The translations under genes were made by a program, and so were the position numbers. From Lumbricus rubellus (taxonomy: Eukaryota > Annelida > Clitellata > Crassiclitellata > Lumbricidae), in the NCBI GenBank assembly GCA_945859605.1, contig OX243821.1:22809568-22873567 (forward strand): 64,000 nucleotides of DNA. The letters run 5' to 3'. Each line of letters starts with the position of its first letter. Within the stretch, counting starts at the first letter, position 1. Below the pieces are notes generated by a model that saw nothing but the letters and a program-made list of their open reading frames with translations, was not told the origin of the DNA and searched no databases. This document shows positions 32,541-44,095 of the stretch, one piece after another.

Positions 32541-32628
32541 TTAATTCGAGTTTTGGCATTGGCACATTTTTCCTGATGGATTATTTTATAGATGCGTCAT
32601 TAAACGCACCAGTTCTGGTCGGTGCTAG

Positions 32629-32662
32629 ACACCTTTCCTAAGTATTAATCTAATGTTATATA
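32629..32662 (-). promoter_or_regulatory. TATA-28-AGGTGT module (minus)
   Basis: Minus-strand TATATAA from 32662 and AGGTGT from 32634 (28 bp), in a different sequence context from the module 475 bp upstream. Confidence 0.4.
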
Positions 32663-32835
32663 AACTCAAGTTTTCGGATGTTGGAGGCAATTAGTCACGT
32701 TTTTAGAATAATAATATCTCTTTTTAATTAGTAGCTTTACATTAGAACCAAAATTAATGCGTTTGACTATTATAACGAGCAAACACCTTCTCTAAAGATC
32801 CATCTATTGGACTATAAAATTAGCTCGGCTTTGGA

Positions 32836-32936
32836 AAAAGTGCTGTAATATGCAAGGAAAAAATTTTCCCGATGGCAACGGCCTCTACCGTAACAGTTGT
32901 CATAGGCTCTCGTCAAATATGGATCCATCCATCCAC
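32836..32936 (-). repeat. ~85-bp dispersed repeat, diverged
   Basis: AAGTGCTGTAATATGC to GGATCCATCCATCC. Several substitutions and a small insertion relative to the consensus. Confidence 0.65.
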
Positions 32937-33102
32937 CAAGAGTAATGGTTGACGCTGGACACCTTTCCTAGGGATTCAACTAATGCCACATAATGTCAAG
33001 TTTTTTAAAAGTTATCATGTGGGCCTGCAGTACATCATAATTATACAAAACAATCACGATGTTACACGTTCGTCAATGAAGAAACTATTATATACTTATC
33101 TA

Positions 33103-34100
33103 CACCGTGACTCAAAAAAAAGTAAGCCAAATTGTTTTTCTTTTATCTCTAATACCTGATAACATATCAAGCTAAAATTTTCCAAATATTTAGAGAATTG
33201 GACCAAGAATATGATTCCAAAATTTCATGAGATAAAGTTGAACGGATAAAAAGATACGAATATTGAAACTTCATATGCCGAAATTTCAGTTTACAAGCAA
33301 TTTTCTATCAGATTCAATCAAATGTTTCCTTATTCTCTCCAATGCCTGATGATTAATTATTCTAAAATTTTCCAGATATGTAGAGAATTGAACTAACAAT
33401 ATGACCCCAACAGTATGGTTTGATAATTTAATTAAATAAGATGCTCAAAATGTCCTCCTCTTGCTTGCACGCAAGCCTGAGGGCGCTGACGCCATTGCAA
33501 TGGCAACAGCAACGTCGATTATCCTCTGGTTCAGGCCATCCCACACTTCCAACAAGCGTTGCTTCAGATCGTTTATATCATGGATTGTTGTCTGGTAGGC
33601 TCGATCTTGCATCACGCTTCACATTTTATAGTCGACAAGATTCAAATCTGGACTGTTCGGAGGCCATAATGTGAGAGAAAAGAAGTCTACACAATAACAG
33701 ACTTGCTGAAAACTGAAATTTCGGGTGATAAAGATGAAATATCCATATCCTTCTATCCCTTCAAATTTATGACATGAAATTTTGGAATCCTATTCTTGGT
33801 TCAATTCCTCAAATATCGGGGAAAAGTTTTTATGATTACTCATCAGACATCAGAGATGTAAAAAAATAGTTTGGCTTACTTTTTATTGAATCTGACAGAA
33901 AATTGCTTGTAAACTGAAATTTCGGTATATGAAGTTTAAATATTCATATCTTTTTATCCGTTCACTTTTATCTCATGAAATTTTGGAATCATATTCTTGG
34001 TCCACTCCTCTAAATATTTGGATAATTGTAGCTTGATATGACATCAAGTATTAGAGATATATGCAAAACAATTTGGCTTACTTTTTATTGAACCACGGTG
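33103..34100 (-). mobile_element. Tc1/mariner-type element
   Basis: It is bounded by TA duplications (33,101-33,102 and 34,101-34,102). The ends are inverted: CACCGTGACTC...AGTAAGCC and GGCTTACTTTTTATTGAACC then ACGGTG. Each end has a second diverged copy of the ~190-bp terminal sequence just inside, so the inverted repeats are doubled. The transposase remnant is listed separately. Confidence 0.8.
33441..33680 (-). pseudogene. Transposase C-terminus remnant (Tc1/mariner)
   Basis: Reading the minus strand from ~33,675 gives LWPPNSPDLNLVDYKM, then SVMQDRAYQTTIHDINDLKQ and RLLEVWDGLNQRIIDVAV. The PDLN..DY and VWD.L.QR.ID pattern is the C-terminal end of the IS630/Tc1/mariner DDE/D transposase. 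The rest of the gene is gone and there are stops, so it is inactive. The plus-strand 77-aa ORF is a shadow. Confidence 0.8.
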
Positions 34101-34129
34101 TATTTCTCCATTTCTATTGCGCCAATAAT

Positions 34130-34300
34130 AACTACTCAGAAGCGCTCCAGACTACAGCGCGGGCACTGAATTAGAGTTTCATGCCGATGCGCCCAAGCAA
34201 CAGTGAGTGAAGGACTTGTTCAAGGTCTCTACGTGACGGTGGATTCGAACCTGCTGCAAGACAACGAACATATTCACTACACCACTATGTTATGGTAGAA
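34130..34300 (-). repeat. SINE fragment
   Basis: Same family as 32,271-32,540 (AGCGCTCC.GACTACAGCGC block and GGTGGATTCGAACC B box), with a degraded head. Confidence 0.65.
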
Positions 34301-34585
34301 CTGCATTTGTATTGTTGAATTTTTAGTATATGTGTGTACTGAGTGAGTTTTTCCCCATATGTGCGGACTCCAGTGCCTTGATATTGTAGCGTACGAATGT
34401 ATGTCGCATATGACACGCCTTCAATTCTAAATGCCATAAATTATAATCCACACAGATGTTAATTTTGATTGGCTATTTAATTCACCGTATTATGTTTCCA
34501 AGCTGTATCTTGCCTCATCTGAAAGTTGTTCAACCGATATAATAAATTATGAGAGTGATCGGTTCAACAACGTTCGTTGGCTTAT

Positions 34586-34619
34586 TATATAGCTTTGGTT
34601 CACAACATCTTACAGGTGT
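34586..34619 (+). promoter_or_regulatory. TATA-28-AGGTGT module
   Basis: TATATAG at 34586 and AGGTGT at 34614, then CTAAAC. A second, TACTATAG-AGGTGT, lies at 34,859-34,893. The first has a copy C counterpart at 57,328. Confidence 0.4.
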
Positions 34620-35046
34620 CTAAACTGAATAATGTTAAAAATCGCTTTAACGTCAGCTTACGTACAATGCTTCCAAGACATGAGTCACTTGCATCAGGAT
34701 GAGAATGGGTCAATCAGGTTCATCTCATAATTCGAATATTATGTGCGAGCGCCCGTGTTCTCAAAGACCGAAGTCCATATAAGTCGTCGTCAAAGGGTTA
34801 ATGCTGAGTACTGTAAATCTGTTCAAAATATTATTGATAACTGATTTTCGTTGACTGTTACTATAGCCACGTTTTCCACCATATTACAGGTGTCTAAATA
34901 GAATAATGTTACAAATCGCGTTAACGTCTTACGTACAATTTTTCCAAGATATCCATAATTTGAATATGTGTTCTCAAAGTCAGACAAGTCGTCGTCAAAG
35001 GGTTAATTCTGAGTGTTGATCATCACGTGACCGGATGTTGTTGTAG

Positions 35047-35219
35047 GAGTGTGCCGGATGTAAGAAGGTGATAAGTGAGCGCTTCCTGATGAAGGCGTTG
35101 GACGAGTTCTGGCATGACGACTGTCTCAAATGTTCGTGTTGTGACTGTCGCCTGGGAGAGGTCGGATCAACGCTGTTCACGAAGGCCAACCTACTACTCT
35201 GCAGGAGAGACTACCTCAG
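35047..35219 (+). CDS. LMO1/3-like: LMO LIM domain 1 exon, copy B
   Basis: This internal exon (acceptor TTGTTGTAG at 35,046, donor GTAATT at 35,220) encodes 57 codons plus 2 nt. It holds one complete LIM zinc domain: Zn ligands C2, C5, H23, C26, C29, C32, C52 and D55 (exon numbering). The stretch CRLGEVGSTL.TKANL.LCRRDYLR is the signature of LMO1/LMO3 and their invertebrate orthologue. LMO proteins are nuclear adaptors: two LIM domains bridge LDB-type cofactors and bHLH/GATA factors, with no DNA binding of their own. The exon starts in phase 0, matching the exon at 31,931, and ends in phase 2. It differs from the copy C exon at two bases, both non-synonymous: residue 15 Met versus Leu and residue 24 Asp versus Glu. 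Copy C has the residues usual for the family. No LIM2 exon follows before copy C begins. Confidence 0.92.
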
Positions 35220-35397
35220 GTAATTACCAGCCTATTAAGCGCTCTGTCTCGTATGTGGCCTAATATATCGCATTGCAATGTAGGACTACTTCATGCTTTA
35301 CTGTTTTGTAATGTGTTGCTCTGTACTCTGCGGCCGCGATGTGTACTGTAATGTATACGGTTATGTAATGTAAAGCAATGCAATGTGCTGCGCTGTG

Positions 35398-35399
35398 TC

Positions 35400-35436
<37 letters not shown>

Positions 35437-35452
35437 TGTAAGTAAGTAAGTA
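35398..35452 (+). repeat. (AAGT)n microsatellite
   Basis: AGTA tetranucleotide run. A shorter version lies at the matching place in copy C (~57,935). Confidence 0.9.
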
Positions 35453-35977
35453 TTCATTTTTGTTCTAAGTTGAAGACCGCATTCCGAGCTACAAACGGTT
35501 TTACCCACAATGAGCATGTAAATCGAAATACAAGAATAATCAGAATATAATATTGGATATATGCATAAGAAACGTTCTTTGCATTCGATTGTCAGCCTAC
35601 GGGAGAACTCAGCGTCTATCGTGCGCCTTGGCAGATCCCAACTACTTTATTGGTGTAAACGTTAAGTAAACGGACGAAACCGTCAAAGACTGTGTATAAT
35701 AAAGTCACAAATTATTATACACCTTTTAAACACATGAACACATTTTATTTATAAGTCGCTAGTCTTTCATATTGGCAATACATCTTTCCAAAATTCATCA
35801 CGCCTGTTTTATTGGAATTACAACTCCATGCAACTGTCCACCTTTTGCACTACGCCAGTGACTGTGGAGTCCTATGCCTGGATAGAGGAGGAGGGCGTCG
35901 CTATTGGTTTTTGTTACAGCACAGTGGCGATAAATTGAAACTACCACTATTAGTTGGAATAACTTCTTGCCATTTAG

Positions 35978-36152
<175 letters not shown>

Positions 36153-36560
36153 GATGGTGATGGTATATAATACATGAGTATGTACATTCAAAGGCAAGAA
36201 TAATCAATATCCGTATGTATTAATTAAGGATACGAATACGCAGCGGCTCTATCGTGCGTCTTGCTTTATTTGAGAAGGAATAAAAGGAACAGCTCTTGTA
36301 CCATGAGTAACATGCATTTATTATGCTTTCATATTTTAAAAAACTGATGTTGATAGAATAGAGAAGCGCTCTTTAACATGATTATCTATTTATATCGAAG
36401 TTAATGCAAAGTAAAGTTGGACGCAACAGAAATGACACACATTGCTGGACACCTTTTTAACACATGAAAACATTTTATTTACACGCCAATAGTGGTCTAT
36501 TGGCAAATTTTAACACATCACACAACTAATCTATTTACATGAATATCCAACGTTAATTTT

Positions 36561-36900
36561 CAGCAAGGTGTCAAACCTTTTCTAGTGGCGGACCAGTGCG
36601 GACATTTTCTAACAAGTGACGGACCATGGTGCTGAAGCTCCTGTAGCAATGTGTCTTTTGTTTCTATCAATTCATTTATAAAACGGAGTCATAATTTATA
36701 GTCTAACAAGATAGGCCTACTATATATAGGTTTACATACAATAAATCATGAAAATTTGCAAGATACCTGGCGCTGACTGTAAAACATAAAAATTTGAACT
36801 TTTTTCCTGTAATTTTATAATTTCAGGGAAGGCTCCGCAGGCCAGAAAAATCTGTCGGCGGGCCAGAAATGGCCAGCGAGCCAGCTCTTTGACACCCCTG
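36561..36900. mobile_element. hAT-like short element remnant
   Basis: The left end CAGCAAGGTGTCAAAC and right end GCTCTTTGACACCCCTG are imperfect inverted repeats of the CAGGGGTGTCAAA type common at hAT (Charlie-like) ends. No clean 8-bp duplication was found. Confidence 0.5.
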
Positions 36901-38017
36901 ATTTACATGTACAGTAAAGCAACCGTTGAAAACCGGATGACTGTAATAATTATTAGAAACCTTTTAAACAAATGAATTAATTTTATTTATAAGTCACTAG
37001 TCCTTCACTTTTTTAATTTTCAAGACATCTATATCGTCTGTTTAGAGTGCAACGGTTCTAACTCCACTTTTTGAAATTATTGTTCAGGCAAGCGAATCTA
37101 AACTTTCGATGATTGCCAAAAATCCTGTTATTGTTATATAATCGTGATTAATGAAAATTTGGATAGCAGACTATATCCTTAGTTGGAATAATATAATCTT
37201 TTAAAAACTTTTATGCCGCCGTGCTTAAAATAATGAAGTTTATGACGGACAAGAGGTAAAATTACAGCAATAGAACCTTTGCACATTTAGAAAATATTTC
37301 GAATCTGAAGATAGATAATAATTATTTATAGCCTGTGATTTATTGATTTTTGGATAACATATCGTTTACCTAGTTCAAATAATAAAATCTTTTAAATATT
37401 TTATGTCTCCGAACCTAAAAAATAAATGTTTGTGAGAGAAAGTACGGAAAATGACAGCTTACGACAGGAGCTAGCCTAGGCCTAGAACCTCCGCAGAAAC
37501 AAAATATTTTTAGATCTGAAGATAGATCGTGTTATAACAACTCTAAAATGCGGTTCAATATTATCTTTTAAATTATTAAAACTATTGCATGAAAATAATG
37601 TTGTTTCATAATTATTTGAGTAAAAAATAATAATGGGCAAAAAATGCGCTATAACAAGCCACTCTTAATTAAATACGCGTGTTTTCACTTTCAAAGATTA
37701 TAATAGAGAATTCCTTTTAGTTAAAACAATTTCCTGATTAAAACATTATATTATATTAGAAATAATTTTGCAGACTAAAGCAAATGTTGCAGATTGTTAG
37801 AAAAGTACAATTTTCTCTTTGAATACTTATAAACCACGTTATAGAAATCTATGCACGCACACCACCGTTTAGTAATCATCGCGCGTATAAATAATTACTT
37901 GGTCTAACGCATGGCGTGGTTAGATAAAACCATTGCACATTTCAAAGATAAGTCTTTGGAGATATCTCTAATATTCAAATAGCTGCAGTTTCGTTATTTT
38001 TACTCAGAACGATTTAA
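36901..38017. other. No gene seen; AT-rich
   Basis: Low-complexity AT-rich DNA. ACCTTTTAAACA.ATGAA..ATTTTATTTATAAGTC occurs here (~36,957) and at ~35,720 and, partly, ~36,448, so a small local repeat of ~600-750 bp spacing. Confidence 0.5.
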
Positions 38018-39003
38018 CCCTCAGGCTACCAAGCTTTTTTTGTAACACTGACTACCAAGGGGGGGGGTGGTTACCACCCCCCCCCTGGATTTTGGGTTTG
38101 GTTTGAGATATCATAACTTGTAATACACCTATGGATTCAGCATTCATTTCTGCACAAAATGGTATATTTAGGTTTAAAATATATGAAAGCACCCCAAAGT
38201 TATGAATTTTTTACCGTAGGCACCCGTCGATTCCACAAAATGTATACTTTCGCATATGCAAAATATTAGATTCTGTGTGTTTTTAACATAATTTATTTAA
38301 TTTAAAATAGGTTACATATAATAAAGTCCAATATTCAACTATAAAAACTAGTAATAAGTTAGTTTTAGTTACAATAAAAAGAGAAAAAACACGTAAAACA
38401 TGCTGAAAAACGTTTACGCAGACTTATCGGTTTGCGTTGTAAAAAAACCCAACATTTTCACACATTTAAATTTATTTTAAGCACTTCCGGTCATCAAATG
38501 TCAAATTATTTGGTATCACTAAATAGCCCTAATTGCCCTCTATAGAATGACATAATTTATTTCTCTTAAAAAATAAACTATGAATAATTTTTAATAGAAA
38601 CAACATAAAAATTTTATGAAAATAAAACACCTTTTTATATATTTTAATTTATTTTGAGCACTTCCGGTTGTCAAATGACAACTCCGTGACCACCACAATG
38701 TAGCCCCACATTCCTTCTACAGAATGGTGTAATTGGTGTCTCTTCATGTCAAAGGACGGATAAGATACAGCCGATAATCTAAGGGGGGGGGTGGTATCCA
38801 CCCCCCCCTGGTGCCTCGGGTATATCGGGTGTAACTTTTGAATGGTATGGTATATCATCACACATTTTAGCTCAAAATGTGTGCAAATGAATCCTCTACA
38901 GCCACCTAAAACGTCAAAATTTTATTCTTAACGAAAAAAGTTTTATTTTGGAAAAACCTAGGGGGGGTGGATACCACCCCCCCCCCCCTTGGTAGCCCGA
39001 GGG
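38018..39003 (-). mobile_element. ~0.98 kb TTAA element with G/C hairpins, copy 2
   Basis: It is the reverse complement of copy 1. TTAA at 38,014-38,017; the other side is ATAA (39,004-39,007), a one-base change. The same three G-run/C-run hairpins are present. Confidence 0.85.
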
Positions 39004-39388
39004 ATAATCCTTCCCCAGTTCAAGCATCACATTGGTAGCAATAAAATAAAACAATAAAACGATTTTTGAAAATTTTGGAGTTAGAACCCTTGCACTCTTA
39101 GCAGACGAAATGATCGTTTATCTGCTGATGACCATTTTATTATTATTATTCAGCGTCTTTTTCGCTTCGTTGAAGATGCTGTGAACAGACGAACGAACGA
39201 CACACTATAATGAACAACTGATGAAGTGGGCGACGAGGAGGAGGGAGTGGGGTGAGGAGAAGAGAGAGAAGAAGAAGAGATGGACGAAGATCACGAGGAG
39301 GATGCTAGCTTGGATAGCAGGATGAGAAGGAAGGTGATATTGACAATGATGGAGGCAGAAGACAAGAAAGAGGATTATTATGGAATGA

Positions 39389-39390
<2 letters not shown>

Positions 39391-39474
<84 letters not shown>
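39391..39474 (+). repeat. (AT)n microsatellite
   Basis: 84 bp of pure AT dinucleotides. The Tyr/Ile ORFs over it are artefacts. Confidence 0.95.
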
Positions 39475-39478
<4 letters not shown>

Positions 39479-39601
39479 ATACAGAAGGAGGAGATGAAGT
39501 ACGATGTCTTTCTTTTTAATTGGTTCCTCGACGATTTCTTTGTGTAGAATATTGCTACCAGGCAATGGAGATATTCAGTGTTAAGTCCATTCACAAACTC
39601 T

Positions 39602-39635
39602 TATATAGTGCCCTAATTGCATGATATAGAGGTGT
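39602..39635 (+). promoter_or_regulatory. TATA-28-AGGTGT module
   Basis: TATATAG at 39602 and AGGTGT at 39630, then CTACC. Isolated from the other modules by several kb. Confidence 0.4.
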
Positions 39636-39908
39636 CTACCTGAACATTTAAAATAACCTTTGCCATCATTCTGTTTAATGTTGTTGCACTTTTCCCCCCT
39701 ATGTATAATGATGCATCAGCGACTTAAATTACACACGAATTAATATGAGAATTTAAATTGATGGAATGATACTTATATTTTTCGTTCTAGTCCACTGCAG
39801 TAAAAGTTATGCCATAGTATTTAAAAAATTTTGAATTTATAGCTAGATCCAAATGAGCAAAATGTTAAGCGAACCGTTATGCATTAAATTAAGCTAATTA
39901 TTACTCTT

Positions 39909-39972
39909 TGATGGATCCAATTTGACCAGGGTTTATGACAACAGAGGCCGTTACCCTGGACAGAAATTTGCA
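39909..39972 (+). repeat. ~85-bp dispersed repeat, 3' truncated
   Basis: GATGGATCCAATTTGACC to CTGGACAGAAATTTG. It lacks the last ~20 bp. Confidence 0.65.
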
Positions 39973-40019
39973 TTAAATTCAACCAATTATTACTCTTTGT
40001 CTTTCGATGTAACATATCA

Positions 40020-40320
40020 ACTTTCCGTTACTAATGTAACCGATTAACCCGGCAGTCTCAGCGCCAGACCGGATATGACGTCGGATATTATTGTTTATCG
40101 AAGGCGGTGCTACCGTGCTAGGGGTCTCGTCGATCGAGTTGGCAGGAAGCCCTTTCGCGTGCGACGGGTCGGGAAGCCAAGGTAGGGAAGGGACGAATTG
40201 AATTGAGGGAGGGGTGGCGGGCGTTGGAGGGGGAGGGTGGAACGGCAATCGCCTAGGGCAAGTTCATTTCGTCTGTCATTATTTAGCAGGCTTCCTTTAA
40301 CCGAAAAGAACAAACCTCAT
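40020..40320. other. GC-rich unique block, function unknown
   Basis: It stands out from the AT-rich surroundings, with CGACG- and GGGAGGGTGG-type runs, and is not repeated in the window. The overlapping minus-strand ORFs (89 and 67 aa) lack recognisable motifs. Confidence 0.4.
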
Positions 40321-41065
40321 CGGATGCGGTAAGATGCAGCAGAGCACATATTAATGTATTCTGGCAATATAATTATAGAAACATAAGAGAAACGTAGGAA
40401 GCCACAAAGCAAAAAAAAATTATAATAATGTCATAACAAAATGGATTGTATCTTGTTATGTAAAATTTTACGGCAAATTATAAAATATGACACCACAGTC
40501 GGCCGAGCATATCTCAAAAAATTATATGCTTATAGTTTAACGACACTGTGTCATTTCAAATGAATATTAAATTTTATATAAATTTATTTATTTATATTTT
40601 CTCATTTCTTCTCGTTGTAAATTATTTATGCTGAATCTGTTTAGCGATATAAGCAAGCGACAACAATGTTAACATTGGGTCAATGGCGTTATTTAAGTGT
40701 TTTTAGCCCCCGATGAAATTATATTCTGAAAACAGTTGTTGATAAACACCTTTATAGTGGAATTAAAATCGCTATATTAAACGTCTACATCGTTTGGCAT
40801 TAAATGTCCTGAATTGGCTATCGAAAAACAGCATCACACATCAAAGTTATGCATATCAGGCAAACCTATTCATCAAATGCACTGCCTATAATAGTGATCG
40901 TAAAAATTGAAGTTTTGAATCGACGAAAATTGAATTGAAATTGAATTGAAACCATAATACCGCTTGTCTGAAATAGTTGTAACTACAAACACCTTTATAA
41001 TGTAATTATGCGGCCTTATATTAAGCATCGAAAAGCACACCATTTGCTTGCACTAAACACTAACC

Positions 41066-41560
41066 ACAGTCGCGCGAATGCTTTATTCTTCACCAGCATG
41101 GTGGGGTTTTGCAAATGAGAGCCAGAGGAGTCGTCTTTCTGCTATCATTAGAAAGTTGATACGCCAAGGTTTTTTGCCCTCAAACACTCCTACTTTTGAC
41201 ACGTTATGTTCTAAGGCAGATGTATCCCTATTTTCTTCTATCCTTTGTGACTCTGGGCATGTCCTCCATTATCTTCTTCCACCTGAACGTGTAACTGGTT
41301 AGTCCCTTAGGCCCCGATCACATAATCTAGAGATACCACGATGTGATTCCTTGATTGGTTAGGGATTTATCACGAGAATGCTTTATACTTAACTTATTTG
41401 ACGATAATAGTTTAGTAATTATATTATAATTTAACTTTTGATTTTTAATTTGCACGTTTTTATTACCTATTATTACTTCTATGTATTACAATGATGTTCT
41501 GTGTCCCATTGTGCGTTTGCAAGTGGAGTAATAAAGAAAACAATTACTTACTTTACTTAC
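41066..41560 (+). mobile_element. LINE ORF2 C-terminus and 3' end
   Basis: The frame reads MLYSSPAWWGFANESQRSRL, then PTFDTLCSKADVSLF, then PPERVTG, with an in-frame TAG where copies continue YSLR-like. The 3' UTR ends with GTTTGCAAGTGGAGTAAT and ACTTACTTAC-type repeats. Same family as 5,045 and 44,775. Confidence 0.75.
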
Positions 41561-41569
41561 TTATAATAT

Positions 41570-42967
41570 TTATAATAGCGTATTTTATATACTGAACTTT
41601 GTTGCATTGCTATTACAACGCTGTTAAACTGATACTGCAAGATGGCCCGAACTTGCAATCGTTAGGGCATTGGCCAGCGCGTTATACTGAGATCTAGTTT
41701 TTAATGTGTTAGTTGAGGATTGGTATACACTATACACGGTGAGCGCGTGCATGGTTTGTGCGCGGATGGCAGGGTGTGGAGTGAAAAGAGAGAGATGACA
41801 TTTTGGAAGGGGGGATGATGGGGCTGAGTGGTCTGTGATGAATTAAGGTCGCCAGTCAATGGGACAGCGCGGTCCATATTGACCGAGTTTAGACGAACGA
41901 AAGAACGAACGATGATGATGATGCTGACGACGACGATGACGACGACAACGATGATGATGATGATGCTGACGAAGGCGACGACGACAGCGTTATGCGGTGG
42001 TGGGGTAGCGGTGACGGTGGCGATGGTGGTGGGGTATAGACAGTAGCTACAGCAGTAATATAAATAAATCTCTTTAATCATTAAATGGACACAGTTAAAC
42101 ACAGATCACTGGAAAATGTTTTGATACCTATCCTGTTAGTGGGGTCACGGGTGACCCCATCCGACGGGAAATGGTTAAGGCGACGATAAAGCAAAAAAAA
42201 TCGTTGACCCTTATCATTCTATCCTCCTCTCTCGGCTTTATAAAAATGTCCTACTACCAGAAAATCTTCTTCATCAGCTTTTCTTTCTCTTCATCTTCAT
42301 CCTTCTACATTTTCTGCTCTTCTTCCAATTCTCCTCTTCCTCGTCTCCCCACACCTCTTCCTTTCCCACTTCCTCTAATTTATTTTGTTCTTTTTCTTTT
42401 TCATCTTCCCAATCTTCCCTCTCACCTTCCCCCTCCCTCCTCCATCCCTTCCTCACCATCCCAACCCATCCCTCTGTCTTCCTCATCTGCCTCTAATTCT
42501 GTTCAACGTAGCATAAGTCCAACGCATGATTCCCAACGCTCTACTCAGACGAGCGCTATCTAGCGTCTGATTATAAGTCAACGACTGATTGCAAAGCACA
42601 ACAGCTGAGAACAACGACCGTTCGGGGGCGCCACTGATTCCTGAGGTGGTGCAGAAAGTCACTCCGTCCAACCAACGACCCTACCGCACCTGGTCCGATA
42701 AGAATCGTCGTCACATTAAACTGACTATAAAAGTGCAATAACGATGACCGTAATGGACATTCTGCCGCTTGAATTAGAACATTAATTAGGCAGAACGGTG
42801 GATAAAGGACAGTAACCGAATGGCCCATAGCATATTATAAAAGGCAATTAAATTCAATGCAATACAAAACAGTACGATGGAATTCAATACTACACAAAAT
42901 AATACAATGCAATACAATGCACTGCCTAATATAATGCAATACGAAATCATGCAATGCAATACAATAT
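41570..42967. other. No gene seen; low-complexity and unique sequence
   Basis: It includes a GAT/GAC microsatellite (~41,910-41,975), a palindrome TGGGGTCAC-GG-GTGACCCCA (~42,139), a CT-rich stretch that yields a spurious 130-aa Ser/Pro ORF (42,270-42,500), and a unique GC-moderate stretch (42,500-42,800). Confidence 0.5.
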
Positions 42968-43130
42968 TTAGTAGCTATGCATACACATTGCACACCCTTA
43001 TTTAGGGGACCATGCATTTATATAAAACATATACTTGAGAATATTTTCGATGGTCTTTACGGCGATGTACATGTAATCGTGTGTATGGGAATTCCCCCGG
43101 GGCAAAGGACGACAACATAATTATTATAAA
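42968..43130 (+). repeat. Direct repeat, left copy
   Basis: GTAGCTATGCATACACATTG, then CACACCCTTATTTAG, and farther on GGGAATTCCCCCGGGGC and ACGACAACATAAT. It is repeated at 43,938-44,095, about 970 bp away. Confidence 0.7.
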
Positions 43131-43156
43131 GGCGATTGTGAGGCTTTCGCGCGTGA

Positions 43157-43161
43157 GTGTT

Positions 43162-43241
<80 letters not shown>
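43157..43241 (+). repeat. (GT)n microsatellite
   Basis: ~85 bp of nearly pure GT. Confidence 0.95.
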
Positions 43242-43243
<2 letters not shown>

Positions 43244-43488
43244 GGCCAGTGGGGGGTGGGGGTTGATGGTGGTTGTGTTTGACCTATGAGGTGGAATTGA
43301 TAAAAGTAGGCGTTTTAATTTTAATTATGATTAAAACATTCTTCTTGCTTTGACTGTATTGCAAATGCTGATCTGTTTTATAGTTTGTCGACATTGCATG
43401 TATATTTATGTATGAGCAATTGCAACGGTATCGCGTCTGACTCCATATCAGAATGCTGCTTGTTCAAATCACGTCGGGTCATAGTTGT

Positions 43489-43690
43489 TGTGGGGCGCGG
43501 TGGTGTAGTGGGTATGTTCAGAGCTTTGCAGCCGGAGGATTGCAGTTTCGAATTTACCTCAAGCTGCTTCGTAGGGATATTGGGCAAGTCATTCACTCGC
43601 AATTCCTGGCGCTTCGGCGTGAAATTCCGCTTCAGTGTCCACGCTGTAGTCGTAAGCACCTCTGAGTAGTGAACTTGAAGGGCGCTATAA
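43489..43690 (+). repeat. tRNA-derived SINE (plus)
   Basis: Head GGGGCGCGGTGGTGTAGTGG, a weakened B box (GCAGTTTCGAATTTACC), body with GGGCAAGTCATTCACTCGC, and end GGGCGCTATAACA. It faces the minus-strand copy beginning 43,727. Confidence 0.75.
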
Positions 43691-43726
43691 CATGTGGACA
43701 TACAAACAGTGCCTCTTCACGTTGGC

Positions 43727-43905
43727 TTTTCAGAGGCGCTCCCGACTACAGTGCGGACATCGAATTGTAGTTTCATGCCGAAGTGCATTTGGAACTGCGA
43801 GTGAAAGTTTGATGTGGATTCGAGCCCGAAACCTTCTGGCTCTAAGCCACCAAAATCCTGCACAATACCACCACGCACCACAGTGTGTCACATTTCGTTT
43901 TCGGC
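43727..43905 (-). repeat. tRNA-derived SINE (minus)
   Basis: Same family as 43,489-43,690 in the opposite orientation, tail to tail, so the pair forms a large imperfect palindrome. Confidence 0.7.
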
Positions 43906-43937
43906 TCACAATGTACATTGCTGTATTTTTGTTAATT

Positions 43938-44095
43938 AGTAGCTGTGTATGCATATTGCACACCCTTATTTAGAGGATTATGCATAATATATAAATCATA
44001 TACTTTATTCGATAGCCAGCTAGGAGCTGCGTTCAGAACTTCATGTGTCTGGGAATTCCCCGGGGGCGATGCACGACAACATAATATTATATTCA
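43938..44095 (+). repeat. Direct repeat, right copy
   Basis: Homologous to 42,968-43,130, including the GGGAATTCCCCGGGGGC block. Confidence 0.7.

Noticed and set aside
34995..35189. Minus-strand ORF repeated at 57,519 (61-64 aa)
   Set aside because: Antisense of the LIM1 exon; conserved only because the exon is.
39205..39594. ORFs over the (AT)n tract
   Set aside because: Ile/Tyr dipeptide artefact of the microsatellite.
42171..42563. 130-aa Ser/Pro-rich ORF
   Set aside because: CT-rich low-complexity sequence; no splice or promoter support.
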